In this document: one piece after another, positions 12,201-23,700 of the stretch
Layout: each line of letters begins with the position of its first letter
How positions within the stretch are numbered: the stretch's first letter is position 1
Source of the DNA: Tethya wilhelma
Taxonomy: Eukaryota > Porifera > Demospongiae > Tethyida > Tethyidae
DNA: 64,000 nucleotides
Assembly (NCBI GenBank): GCA_964030475.1
Contig: CAXIPT010000005.1
Span: 4,545,960 to 4,609,959, forward strand
Direction: 5' to 3'
Translations under genes and position numbers: made by a program
Notes under the pieces: model-generated
Database searches by the model: none
Seen by the model: only the letters and a program-made list of their open reading frames with translations
What the model was told of the DNA's origin: nothing

Positions 12201-15200
12201 TCGATTCATACCATAGTCTGGGGTGCTGGGATCATATCCTCTGTTACGGCAAACCACTGCAGCATCCTCATTGCTCCATCCTACATCACAAATACTGCCA
12301 AACTCTCCTCCTATGCACACTTCAAATGTCCCGTTCTCAATATTAAAGAAATCTCCATTCACTTCATAACTGAAGAATGATGAATTCACTGTCCTCACAT
12401 CTCCTTCAGAACAAGGTCTAGGCTCTGAAGATTATAAAGGAAAGATTAATACTACAATATACAAAAAGGGTGTAGATACCACTTACGTTCAATGCATCTA
12501 GCAGCTGCAGTGCGATTTGGCTCAAAGCATTCTGAACTGATGCTGGAAGTGAATGGACACTGAGAAAAGAAGAATTCTGTACCGTTACACATCACATCTT
12601 GAACTGAGACAGTTCCATTAGATGAGAAGTTAGCTGTGATTGCTTCCGCCACTATATATGAGGTGCAAACCATAAACTGGTAACTTGCTAGCTTTCAAGT
12701 TATTCATTGACATTCTCACCATAAAACGGAGGAGAGTATCCTTGGTGACGACAAACAACAGCTGCATCAGAATCATCCCAACCAATGTTGCACACTCTAC
12801 CATAAACTCCACCCAAACAGACTTCAAATGTCAACTCAACAACTGAGGAAAAGACTCCAGTTGTGGTGTTGAAGATAGAGTTAAAATTTGTGTTGAACCT
12901 AGTGTCTCCATCAATACAGTCTGTTGGAGTAAAAGGTGTTGTTGCACTGGTTGTGAGATCTGTCAAAAGGATCGAGGAATTACATTAGCTTGATTATCTG
13001 CACACTTTACATTGCTCACATACACAATTGACCAACTTACTATCAACTCTGTAGAAGAACCGTCCTGGTACACCAACATTGGACTGTGTCTCAATGTCTG
13101 TTGTGTTGATGACTGGAACTGCAAAGAAGCCTACTCCATCACCAGCATTGAACCCAATGTAAGCTCTTTCTCCCCACTGGATATCTCCATAGTTGAAGAT
13201 CACAGTAGAAATGAGACCGTCTGTAGCCAAAATGACTTGAAATGTGTTTCTGAGTGAAAGAGGACCACTAAATGGAGCAACTCTGTCCCAAGTAGCAACA
13301 AACAACTGAGTTGGAGTGAATGTCATAGAAACAGGGAGAGTTCTGATGACTGATGCTAGGTCCATTGGATCAAAGGTCTGTCGGTAGTAGATTGTTCCCC
13401 CATTTACTACATTAATGTCATGAAAGAACGGAGCAATGAGAGGTGGAGAAAAAGTAGGGAAGAATCCTGGTCCAGTATTTGTGTAAGATGAGCCGAATGA
13501 TAAAACTCCATTGGTATTAACCTATGTATTGAGTAAGGAGATAAATTATTATTGCATAAATAGGTTTGAGTTCGCAAGTATGTGAGTATGATTAGCATAT
13601 TTAATGTACTAAAAAACTTACATAAACAGTTGTTTCGTTTCTTTCATAGAGCACAAAATTAGTATTTAAACTAATCTCTTCTGATGAGCCATCATCAACA
13701 ATGGGAACTACTGAGTCACCAACATCAAATCCAAATCGTAAAAAATGTTCAGGTATAACAGGTGGTCCCACAGTGACATTAGTCGGAGGAGGTGTTGTAG
13801 TCACAACTGCAGGAATGTGTTCAAAGTAACCTTGTTGATTGATAATATATTATGATAAACTTACTTTGCTGTGGAATACATCTAGCAGCGGCTACACGAT
13901 TTTGTTGAAAACATTCTGAGCTAAGGTTGCCAGAAGTCTGTGGACACTCAGAGATGGAGAATTCTGTACCATTGCACATTAATTCTAGTACTGAGATTGT
14001 TCCATCAAATGAAGAATTAGTTGTGAACGCTTCAGCCCCTGTAGAGCAATATACAAGCCATGTGTATACATTAATGCATGTTGAGTGTATGGAGAATCAC
14101 TCTTACTGTAAAATGGAGGAGAGAATCCTTGGTTACGACAAACAACAGCTGCATCAGTATCATCAAAACCAATGCTGCACACACTGCCATAAGCTCCAAA
14201 GAGGCAGACTTCAAAATTCAGTTCAACCACAGGCTGGAAGATTCCAGTTGTAGTATTAAACACAACATTGGAAGTTGGATTTGCTCTTATCTCTCCATCA
14301 AAGCAAGATGTTGGAGTAGTAGGTGTTACAGTTCCATTGGTTGTGAGATCTATCAGAATGAAAAGAAATTCAGTTGGTTAAAAATAGGCCTATATTACTC
14401 TGATATACAGTAATACTATAGAAGTCACAAGTCTTACTATCAACTCTGTAGAAGAAGCGTCCTGGTACACCAACATTGGACTGTGTCTCAATGTCAGTTG
14501 TGTTCATGACTGGAACTACAAAGAAGCCTACTCCATCACCAGCATTGAACCCTATGTCAGCTCTTTCTCCCCACTGGATGTCTCCATAGTTGAAGATTAC
14601 AGTAGAAATGAGACCATCTGTAGCCAAGATGACTTGAAATGTGTTTCTGAGTGAAGCAGGACCAACTCCACTGTATGGAGCAACTCTGTCCCATGTAGCA
14701 ACAAACAACTGAGTTGGAGTGAATGTCAGAGAGACAGGGAGAGCTGTAATAACTAATCCTAGATCTATTGGATCAGAGGTCTGTCGGTAGTAGATTGTCC
14801 CTCCATTCCTTATATCAATGTCATGAAAGAACGGAGCAATGAGAGGTGGTGAAGAGGTAGGGAAGAATCTTGGTCCAGTATCTGTGTAAGATGAGCCGAA
14901 TGATAAAACTCCGTTGGTGTTAACCTATATGCATTAAGTAAGGAGATAAATGTATGTTGCATAATTCTAGTATGAGAGTATTATGATCATACTGAAATGA
15001 CAATGTACTAAAAAAACTTACATAAACGGCTGTCTCATTTCTTTCATAGAACACGATATCAGTATTTAACATTATCTCTTCTGATGAGCCATCATCAACA
15101 AGGGGGAGTGATGAGTCACCAACATCAAATCCAAATGGTAGAAAGTGTGATGGTACAATAGGTGGTGATACGGTGGCATTAACTATAATTTTAGTATTAA

Positions 15201-18200
15201 AATTAATGGTAAATAATATAGCTATAGGAGTAATAATGTTGTAGACTCACCATCAATGACGACTAGTTGAACAGGAATTGTCACCGATTCACTGGTAATG
15301 TATGGTCCTTGTATAGCTGCCTCACAGATGTAGTTACCAGAGTCACTCAACATCAGTGGATCAAACACCACATCACGAGCAAACCACGTCTCATTCACCT
15401 GACGTATATTCCCTACTGTAATCCTACTGTCATTGACATCTGCTGATCCATTTGAATACAACCACTGAATGTTTACAACATCTGTTGTAAGTCCAGAACT
15501 GACATTCACCAAACAAGAAGCAACAAACTGACTCCCAGCTATAGGTAAATCTGCTTCTACAGTAAGAAAACTGGGCCTTGGAGCTGTACAGAGGCAAGAA
15601 AATAAAACCTAACAATGTCGTTTTAAGTGGTAATAGTAGTAGTGCTAATGCTAACCAATGATAGTGAGAGAGTATGTGGTTGCGTTGGAGATAACAGCAG
15701 AAGATCTATCTGGGTAGGTGAGATTAAGAGACAGGCCACAGCTGTAGACACCACCGTCGCCAAGAGAGAGGGGCTGGAACTGAACAGAGCTGTTGAAGAC
15801 AAAGACGTCTCGTTCACTGTTGTAGTTTGCAGCGAGCAAGGTGACGTTGGTCCTACTTGAGCTCAAAAGGGAGCCGTTGTTCCACTGATAAGAGAGTAGA
15901 GTGGTTTCCCAAGGATGCTGAAGAGCATTGCACTGAATAGCAAAATTTGACCCCAACAGTGGGAAGCCTATATCCTCTATTTCCATGATAACTGCATGAG
16001 GGTGAGTATTTTATCAAAGAGAATCATAACAATATAGCATGTAATAAACATAATTAATGTCTTACTTGCTCCAGGAGTACACTGAGCACCAGCATCACGA
16101 CTGTGAGTGCATTCTCCAGCAACAATGGAATCATTGGCACACTCTGATAATTGATATTCGAATCCTGTGCACGCGATTCCAGAGCCCACAATTGGACCAC
16201 TTCCAGGTGGATATACACCCCCAGCAACTGCAACACCTCCTAAAGTTGGTATATGCAAGGAGTATAGACATTAACTCATGAGTCAAGTATGATCATTGTA
16301 TTAAACAGTCATTGATACTTACCAAAGTTAAATCCAAATCCTCTGCATGCAACTACAGCATCAGCATCATCCCATCCAAGGTCACAAATGGTTCCCCCCC
16401 ATTGGTTGTTCATGCACACCTCCACTCTTCCCCGATAGTATACTGGTCCGTCAATGACTCTTGTTTCGCCAGCATAGCATGTTCGGGAACAGATCACTCC
16501 AGCAGCTCTGTTTGGGTCTGCACACATTGGATCATTGATCACTCCCAGTTGGCTACTAGAACAGGAGAACAGACTGTCTTCTGTGCCATTACACCTGAGA
16601 TCTTCCAGTACTATGCCTGCAGCACTCACACCAAATTGAGAGCCACCTACTGCAGTTGCATCTGCACACATATTATAATGTTTAATAGACAAGGAGTAAA
16701 TGAAAATAGTGTATTTATAGGTAATAGTCCTTTGCATACCAAAGTCAGATGCTCCACCTCCAAATTCATTTCTGCACAGAGCAATAGCATCATTTTGATC
16801 GAAGTTGGCGTCACAAATAGATCCATATGTTCCATTAAAGCACACATCTACCCTCCCAGATAGACTAGATGATCTATCCAAATTGCGAACAAATTGCCTG
16901 TTGAAGAGTCGATAGTCCAGTCCACTGGTAGTAAAACACTCGACCAAAACTAAATTAAACAGGCATTTTTCTGAAGTAATCATTGCACACTACATGATTA
17001 TGACCATCGGTATCCATTTACCTTGAACACATCGAACACCGGCAATCCTTGATCTATCATTGCAGTTTAGATCAGAGACTGGTTGTCTGTTGCAGAATGC
17101 TGGGCTTTCTTCTGTGCCATCACACATGAAATCTTGGTAGTAAACTGGTCCAGTATAATTTGGAAAACCTCCATATACAGCCTCGGCACCTGAAGATAAT
17201 AGTAAAAATTTCAAAAAAAATAAGTAGTGTAGGTACGGGCAGTGTGGTAAAAGCACTAGAACATGTCTCAATTTCGGCATATGATTGATCCCTCATATGG
17301 ATTGTACTTGAAATGCAATCTTCTGTACTGTACCTAATTATTGCTGCATGCATTATACCATAATTTGATTAATAATTATCTGCATTGGGGAAATTTTTGT
17401 ACACATCACTGTGTGCGAAAATGACCCATTACCATTATTAATGTGGCTCTATGTAAGTACGAAAATTAAACACGCGAAAATTTGATATATGGAATGTTTT
17501 CAGCACAAAAATATCTCAAACTATGGTATAGTTCAGATTCTTACTAGCAGTGGAGTAAACTATAACAGAAAGGTAACTCAAATTGTAATTACTCCTGGTG
17601 ACTGCTTAGAGAACTGATTAGTAGAAATTTGAAAAAATGCTTCAATAATAAGCTACGGTACTATAGTATAGATCATCAATTGCATTTACGACACCAAGGA
17701 TCCATATCATACGTACGGTAGTACGTATAGTAGGAATGGGCCGACAGCCCCATTGACACAATACAAAATGTTCATGCTTATAAACTTTCAAGGAAAGAAA
17801 GCTAAGCCCTCAAATGAATTTAATAGCCTCCCACAGACAGTTTACTTACTGTATTAACCAAGAAAACTGGCAGAAAGTTTCTAGAGCACTCTGGAGAGAG
17901 CGCTGGCGAGAAGCCACAACAGTGCAATTTTGATCTCCCCTTCCTTACTTCCTTACTTCCTTCCTAACTGACTTACTTGAACGCGATTTCCAGACAAACA
18001 AAAGGCATTGAGCCAACTTTGATCATATAGTAAGACTTCAATTCATCTGTAGTACGTCCTTTTCTACTCGTTTGCTGGCGAAAAGGCAGCAAACAAATTT
18101 AAATCTAGGCAGCTTTGAAACTCTTGATATAAAATACTGTACTTTTTATTTACCGTAAAAGTTCTAATTACAGCGCCACCCTAATTTAAGCGCCAAACGG

Positions 18201-19036
18201 ACTTTACGTAATTTTTTTTCTTTCTAAATATAGCGCCAGCTGCGATCCTGAATTATTTTTAGGCGGCGCTTGCTAATTAGAGAGAATTTCATGCGAGTTC
18301 GAGTGTCCAGCTGCTTTGCATACTCTTCACCATTATTTCAACAAAGCCAGTAGCAGCTGTGCAACGCCTAGGCCTAGGGCTCTTCGCCTAGGCCTAGTAG
18401 GCAAACTAACTTCGAAGTCTCCCGTGTCAGACATCATATCAATTGCAGCTGGTGCACAGATCTGAAGGTGGAGCTGGAATACGCTCTAATTAGTAAGCGC
18501 CACCCTAATTTAAGCGCCACTTGACGAGGAAGGAATTTTTTTTGGCTCCAATTTAAGCGCCAAATGGAATTGTAATTATTTTTTTCTGGCGCTGTAATTA
18601 GAACTTTTACGGTAGCCATTTTTATGTAGGTAAAGGTCGTCAATAGACCACGTGTTTTCATGTCTATAGATTGACTAATCTCTACTGTGTGGTTGTCTCC
18701 ATGAAATTGAACACCTTGGTGTTTGAAAAAAGTGAATGAACAAGTAGTAAAAATTTTATAAAAATGAAAAGTGTAGGAATGGGCAGTGCTGTAAAAAGCA
18801 AGGAAACAAGACAAGTCTCTGAATTTCGGCACATGACTNAAAGTTGATAATCTACACAAGCCTGCACACTGAAAATGAATTATAGGACTGAAAACAAAAG
18901 CACTATATATAATGTCTGTACCTGGACCAGTAGTTTGGCAAAGAATGCCTGGTATACTCCCAGCTAGGAAACAGAGTGCAATAACAGCAAATGTGAACCA
19001 AGTAGTAGCTGTCCGCCTTCTTGGTTGTGACAACAT
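5900..19036 (-). CDS. Giant adhesion G-protein-coupled receptor with SRCR, Ig and NIDO domains
   Basis: Cell-surface receptor of the adhesion (B2) class. Thirty-four coding exons are visible, nearly all phase 1-1 outside the membrane part. Signal peptide exon 19036-18922 (hydrophobic FAVIALCFLAG). Ectodomain exons: 17189-17022, 16949-16740, 16661-16323, 16239-16066 (SRCR); 15991-15656 and 15583-15251 (Ig); 15182-15022 and 14924-14438 (NIDO); 14349-14107, 14038-13865 (SRCR); 13806-13622, 13521-13041 (NIDO); 12959-12720, 12651-12487, 12424-12212, 12149-11985, 11924-11727, 11665-11498, 11430-11221, 11149-10814, 10732-10559 (SRCR); 10466-10122, 10057-9725 (Ig); 9660-9500 (NIDO first half). Then hormone-receptor domain 9226-8994, GAIN 8922-8785, 8690-8596, 8528-8108, GPS 7921-7763, and seven-helix exons 7474-7356, 7288-7005, 6942-6879, 6557-5900. 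About 2,760 residues are visible. The splice from 9500 to 9226 is out of phase, so one exon is missing near the N at 9281. The phase continuity elsewhere argues for one gene rather than two. Confidence 0.8.
7763..8922 (-). other. GAIN domain and GPS autoproteolysis site
   Basis: Four exons (8922-8785, 8690-8596, 8528-8108, 7921-7763) encode a GAIN-type segment ending in a GPS motif. The GPS shows SCVFWDVNL, then W and C about 15-20 residues later, then VCECDHLTSFAVV. In this family cleavage occurs after HL and before T or S, and both are present, so autoproteolysis is expected. The first transmembrane helix begins about 20 residues downstream, which is the usual spacing. Confidence 0.9.
8994..9226 (-). 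other. Hormone-receptor-like (HRM) domain exon
   Basis: Encodes a cysteine-rich segment with CACGVLDVSGLNRFATRICG and VMWEAPNTQSC, resembling the HRM domain placed before GAIN in many adhesion GPCRs. The exon begins in phase 1, whereas the exon before it in the assembly (9660-9500) ends in phase 0; this is the only phase clash in the gene. Confidence 0.75.
9359..9478 (-). repeat. Dispersed repeat, copy 1 (near the N at 9281)
   Basis: On the minus strand it reads GTAGGAATGGGCAGTGC, a T/A-rich stretch, AACAAGACAGGGTCTC and AATTTCGGCACATGACT. Two more copies lie at 17203-17285 and 18745-18838, all inside introns of the same receptor gene. No coding capacity and no clear terminal inverted repeats. 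Confidence 0.6.
9500..11665 (-). repeat. Intragenic duplication, unit B (SRCR-SRCR-SRCR-Ig-Ig-NIDO)
   Basis: The exons 11665 to 9500 match those of 17189 to 15022 one for one in order, phase and nearly in length: 168/168, 210/210, 336/339, 174/174, 345/336, 333/333 and 161/161 bp. Protein identity is high, for example GAEAVYGGF(Q/P)NYTGPVYY and GSGPIVGSGIAC in both. Unit B keeps the first-half SRCR exon (11924-11727) that unit A lacks, but lacks the second NIDO exon that unit A keeps. Confidence 0.9.
15022..17189 (-). repeat. Intragenic duplication, unit A (SRCR-SRCR-SRCR-Ig-Ig-NIDO)
   Basis: Partner of the unit at 9500-11665. One in-frame difference is a longer C run at about 16394-16401 that adds a glycine (NQWGG against NQWG). 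The unit starts with only the second half of an SRCR domain (GAEAVYGGF onward); it splices in phase to the signal peptide exon, so the mature protein as assembled would begin with half an SRCR. Confidence 0.9.
17203..17285 (+). repeat. Dispersed repeat, copy 2
   Basis: Reads GTAGGTACGGGCAGTG, then AAAAGCACTAGAACATGTCTC and AATTTCGGCATATGATTG. It begins only about 14 bp upstream (in gene sense) of the SRCR exon at 17189. Related to the copies at 9359-9478 and 18745-18838. Confidence 0.55.
18151..18614. mobile_element. 464-bp MITE with perfect 28-bp terminal inverted repeats
   Basis: The left end TACCGTAAAAGTTCTAATTA continues to CAGCGCCA (18151-18178) and the exact complement stands at 18587-18614. 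Both ends carry TA, compatible with a TA target duplication of the Tc1/mariner superfamily, with CCGTAAAAG as the true terminus. Inside, the segment AGCGCCACCCTAATTTAAGC recurs near both ends (about 18170 and 18498). There is no open frame for a transposase, so the element is non-autonomous. It lies in the first intron of the adhesion GPCR. Confidence 0.85.
18745..18838 (+). repeat. Dispersed repeat, copy 3 (ends at the N at 18839)
   Basis: Reads GTAGGAATGGGCAGTGCTG, then AAAAAGCAAGGAAACAAGACAA and AATTTCGGCACATGACT directly before the N. Related to the copies at 9359-9478 and 17203-17285. Confidence 0.55.
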
Positions 19037-20765
19037 CCTTGTACGTATGCATGTAGGAATGCATGTAGCATACATGTAGATAGTAATTAATATTTCACTT
19101 ATAAAAATACTAGAATAATAGATGGTAGTGAAACCTAGTATGAGCAAACAATGGAATAGAAACACTTTTTGACAAAGGCTCATTTTTGTAAGCACTCTAT
19201 TACTATTACACATGCAGTGATTATTTCACTTCATAAGCAAAAAAGTAAAAAAGATGTGTGGAAATACAATGTGGAGCAACCACACCTAGCTAGGTGATTA
19301 ATTTTGCATAGTTATGACAACTTGCCCACCCCCTACATATCAATGTCCCACACAATTTTCATCCTCGAAAACCAGTAATTCTATACAGTAAACATAGACT
19401 GTTGCAGCTACTGGAGTGTATTTGACAAGCAGACACCAAACATTGAAAATGACCATGGTAACAGACTTAACATGCACACTGCAGCTATCATATGGATCGA
19501 ATGCATGCTGAGACACTGATAGAAACAATGCCATTCATAATGTCTGCGAGGGTAGTGCCAGTATGTCAATCATGAATACTTTAAAGGATGTTCTCAGTTT
19601 ATTAAGTATTATGCCAAAAGGTTAAACAAATAGAAATTCATGGAATGCACGGTGTGTCGGTGCAAACTTCTGTACACCCCCAAGAAAGTGAGGCCCGGCA
19701 TATAATTTTACTAAATTTGTCTGTCATGATTATCATCAGAACTAAACTGATCATGTGCTACTTTACATATGAAGAGCCTCTCAGGTTAATTAACCACCAA
19801 GGTTCAGCCTAGCTAGGCCTGTCATGATAATAATTGTGGGAAGAAACAGCCAATCTAATGTTACATTAACTGGCCCATAAATTATTGATCTTCTTGAAAT
19901 TGCATCGTTTATTTAGTATGATAGCATCTCAGTTTGGGTTACTCATCCTCAGTGTACTGCCGCTGGCTGTATATTTGCCTCATATAATTATTTCTATTTT
20001 AACGTTTATCCTCACACTCTAATATGTAATAGTTAAAGCACGGGCACAAGGAATCTATATGAAATATAATGCCCTGAAACCTGAGGACATGCATATGGAG
20101 CTGGGCACGGGCAATATTATTACAGTATGCCATTATTCTGTTATAGTTCACATTTTGCTCAATAATTATGATCAAAAGCATACAAGACATAATAATCACG
20201 ACAAGACCGTTAGCATAATGTTGGATGTTAGTATTCTTGTAAAAAAAAGATGATAAATTAAAATAAACCAATTTACCATGCAAGGTAAATGACCCTGAGC
20301 TCATGATCACCTACAGCCTAATTGCAATTCAAGTTATCACCGTTTGCATACATGCAAAGAGAAATAATAGTACTACAAATTATCATCAATATATATAATA
20401 TTGAAATGCAGGCAAGCAACAATTTATAGTTTGAAAACTTACCTGCTCTGAAGCAGACAGCAGTTGTGTAACTTGTAGGGAGTACGAAAGAGGGTGGGAT
20501 ACGCGGTCAATATATGTACGCGTGCAGGGCTCGACCTTTGACAGGAAGTACAATGTAATTAATCTGCATGTGCGTATAAATATTCATTGCGTTGCGGGTG
20601 ACAGATTAAATTTCAATGCTGATAAATTTTTTGGCCAAAACCTCCCCTAAAGTCTTGACATTGCAAAGATTGCTGCATATGTGATTACACAATGTGACAA
20701 TAGTTCCATTAAAAAAAGTTGTAAAACTGACACATGAGAAATTGAAGTTCCCTTTTAAAGTGGAT
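19037..20765. promoter_or_regulatory. Upstream region of the adhesion GPCR; possible 5' UTR exon at 20443
   Basis: No coding exon is recognised. On the minus strand, CTGCTTCAGAGCAG followed by GTAAGTTTTC at 20443/20442 is a good donor and could end a 5' UTR exon that splices to the signal-peptide exon near 19037, but the acceptor there (ACAAG before GATG) lacks a pyrimidine tract. The alternative is transcription starting just upstream of 19036. Most of the stretch is AT-rich and featureless. Confidence 0.35.
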
Positions 20766-23700
20766 TTAGCATATCTTCAGTCTAGGAAATGCCTCGTGAG
20801 GCACTCCCATTGTTGCTTGAAGGGTCCGGTACTCCTCAAGGAGAGAGCTAAGTGACTCTAAACTCTCCTGGAATAACCCCATTTCCATCCCCTCCACTCG
20901 AGAGTAGTGGTGCAAGTGGGCCTGCATGCCAAATTACACAGATGGGTGAAGGGCCAAAGATACTTAGGACAGGCAAAAAAATTGAACAAACCTTTCTCTT
21001 GAAGAGCTTGGTAAATTTGTCTCTAATGTCCACAAGTGTATTCTGGAAGCAAGTGTTATTAGCCAAGCCGAGAAGAGAATATGGCTGCTCACATACACGC
21101 ATGCAAGGAGAAGTTGAAAGAAAATCTTATCAATTTCACAAACTTTTGTATAGTTATATCAACATATATGCATGGAATAATTTTATAGCAAAGAGCCAGC
21201 TATATGCACATATGTGCAGCTCGACGGTGCATATGGATGTACCTGTCCAATGGGAGGTACTGAACACAGGCCTGTCTTCCAGCCTTGCTGGTTCCAGTGG
21301 ACAAAATGCAGCGAAGGTTGCAACTTCTCTATGTTCCTTCTAATGTCTGACATGTCCACCTTACCCCTCAACATGAGGGCACAAGCCAAATACCTGATAG
21401 AGAAGAGGAATCATGAACTAGTGGCAACAATGAGACTTGTTTTTCAAGCTTTTCATTCTCCTTCTCTATCAAGCTATCTATAGCTAACTCACAAGCTGTG
21501 CTTAGGATCTGCTTTTATCAGCTGATGGTCACGAGAGAAAGCATCTGAAAATGTTTGATCCAGTCTACAAAATGCAAGGAAAGAAGGATTGGTGTCATTT
21601 TAGCAAGAGAGTTATGGAGATTGTGGACTTCCTGACTTTCTAGGTGGCAGTCCGATGTCTTTGGATGTGTAGAGAGGAGACATCGAAGACACAAGATAGT
21701 GGAGCCGAGGAAAAGGAACTAGGTTCATCGTTATTTCATTCAAGTCGACATTAAGAGATCCCTCAAACCTAGAAGCACTGTAATGTGAAGAAAGATACCA
21801 CAACATGAGGCACAGCCTGCAAGAGAACAGACAACACTAGTTGTATCTATCTAAAAGACATGCACCTGGTGAGGTTAAGGAGCATGTTGGCAACAATGTT
21901 ATTCATAGCATCAAACGGTTTGCTACTACTGGTACAACCTCCAGTTGCGGCTGTCACAGCACTGCTTGCTTTGGCCTTTTGCTTCTGGTTGACTGCTGCC
22001 ATCACCTTATGGCAAATGTCAATCAGAGACTACAAAAGAGCAACGACAAAGAAATACACACAGGCTTGTTATTAATATTCAGAAGTTGCAATGTCTATAG
22101 ATTATCTCGATAAGAAAGTAAGCCTAACCTGGTTTTCCACTGGTATGACACAATCAGCCTTCTCTGTGAGCTCATGCAATGCCAGTACACTGAAAGAGGT
22201 CAAAGTTCACCAATGCATTCAGTATCTTTGAATACTTTCGGCCCAACCTGTTGTACGGTGATGTAATGACATCATCATCGGCAGACGGAAACACAGCTGT
22301 TGTGAAACGATACACTTCAGGATACTCATCCTTCAAGATCTCCAGTAGTCTAGTTCCTACGCCAGACCCTGTGCCTGTGTGTGTGTGCAGAAATGTGATG
22401 GACCTACATTGCTGGTCTTGTGAATGTCATGCTACTTTGTATGGAGTGTTTATACGCAACTAGCCAGTCACATGATGGAGATTGATGAGTGAGAGCAAGA
22501 GATAAAAAAGGGAGAGAGTGTGTCAAACAGTGGGAAGGCTATAAATCTGGTTAGCCATGGAACCTCCCAGCCACACAGGATCATTTTCTACATCATGTGA
22601 CTACATCATGTGACTACATCATGTGACTACATCATGAGACTACATCAGAGTGCTTACCTCCTCCCATGGAGTGTAGGATGAAGAATGACTGAAGGCAGCT
22701 GCAGTGTTCAGCAGCCTTGCGAACACTCTCCACAAACTGGTCGTGATACTGCATCCCATAAGTCCTGTTTCCCACAGCCCTATAATATAGTTGGAGCAAC
22801 ATACATTTCCAGTATCAGTGCATGTACAATGTACAATTATATGCATAGATTGATAGTATAGTGGGCCATTTATTCAATTCATGGGAGAGTTGTCTACGTA
22901 AGTTTGTGATATTCTTTGTTCAAGATTTGCACTTTTTTTGGTGGAAGATTACTACTTCATTCTATGAGTTTGATTTCAAGTTTGATTGTCAGTCACTTAA
23001 TATTGAATTCAAGATGGAAATTTCCTCATTCAAGATAGAGATATAGTTTACTCACGGGAGATTGCTACTTTCACTTGACAATTTTTGACAACCCAAAGAA
23101 ACCACAAATAAATGGATTACAAAGTACATAATACAAATAGAGTATGCATGCAGGGCTGTGGCACTCCATAGGGAAATCCAGAAGAGAGTACTAAAAAGCT
23201 AAAAATTAATGAGGAAAAAAAATACAATTGTAAGGCATGCAATTTGCATACCAACCACATAATTTTGAACTTCTAATGTTATTTTCCTTTAATGTGGTTA
23301 GTGAAGCGCCATACATTATAAGATAATGATATAAGCAGGAACCACATTTTGGGTTGCTAATTTACCAATTGTTTCCAGAGCCAGACACATCAGTGATGAG
23401 CTGTTGATGGTCAAACACCTCACCTAGTGGCCCTCTCAGCAGCTCTCCCACCACCCCCTCCTCCATGTCAACCACAACTGCCTACACACAGCAGCATGCA
23501 TGCATGGTATGTGCCTTATTGACTGAACAATGCATACTACTGTGTCACAACCCACTCTTGCTTTCAATCCTTTAATCTTCCCCTTTCCATCTCCCAGAGG
23601 AATGTCCACTGGGTCTGAGAATCTTGTATCCACATTCCTGAAGAAGCTGCTGATTGGTTCATCGTACACACCAGCCTAGAGAGAAACATCTGTTTATAGC

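Noticed and set aside
9500..19036. Two separate receptor genes instead of one
   Set aside because: No stop, membrane segment or second signal peptide occurs between the units, and all exon phases connect from 19036 to 9500. Kept as one gene, with the gap at 9281 noted.
18434..19213. Long minus-strand frame of 259 codons
   Set aside because: Only 19036-18922 is real (signal peptide exon with a donor in phase). The rest is intron and MITE sequence read through.
22588..22648. CRISPR-like short repeats
   Set aside because: Units are directly adjacent 13-mers without spacers, inside a eukaryotic intron.
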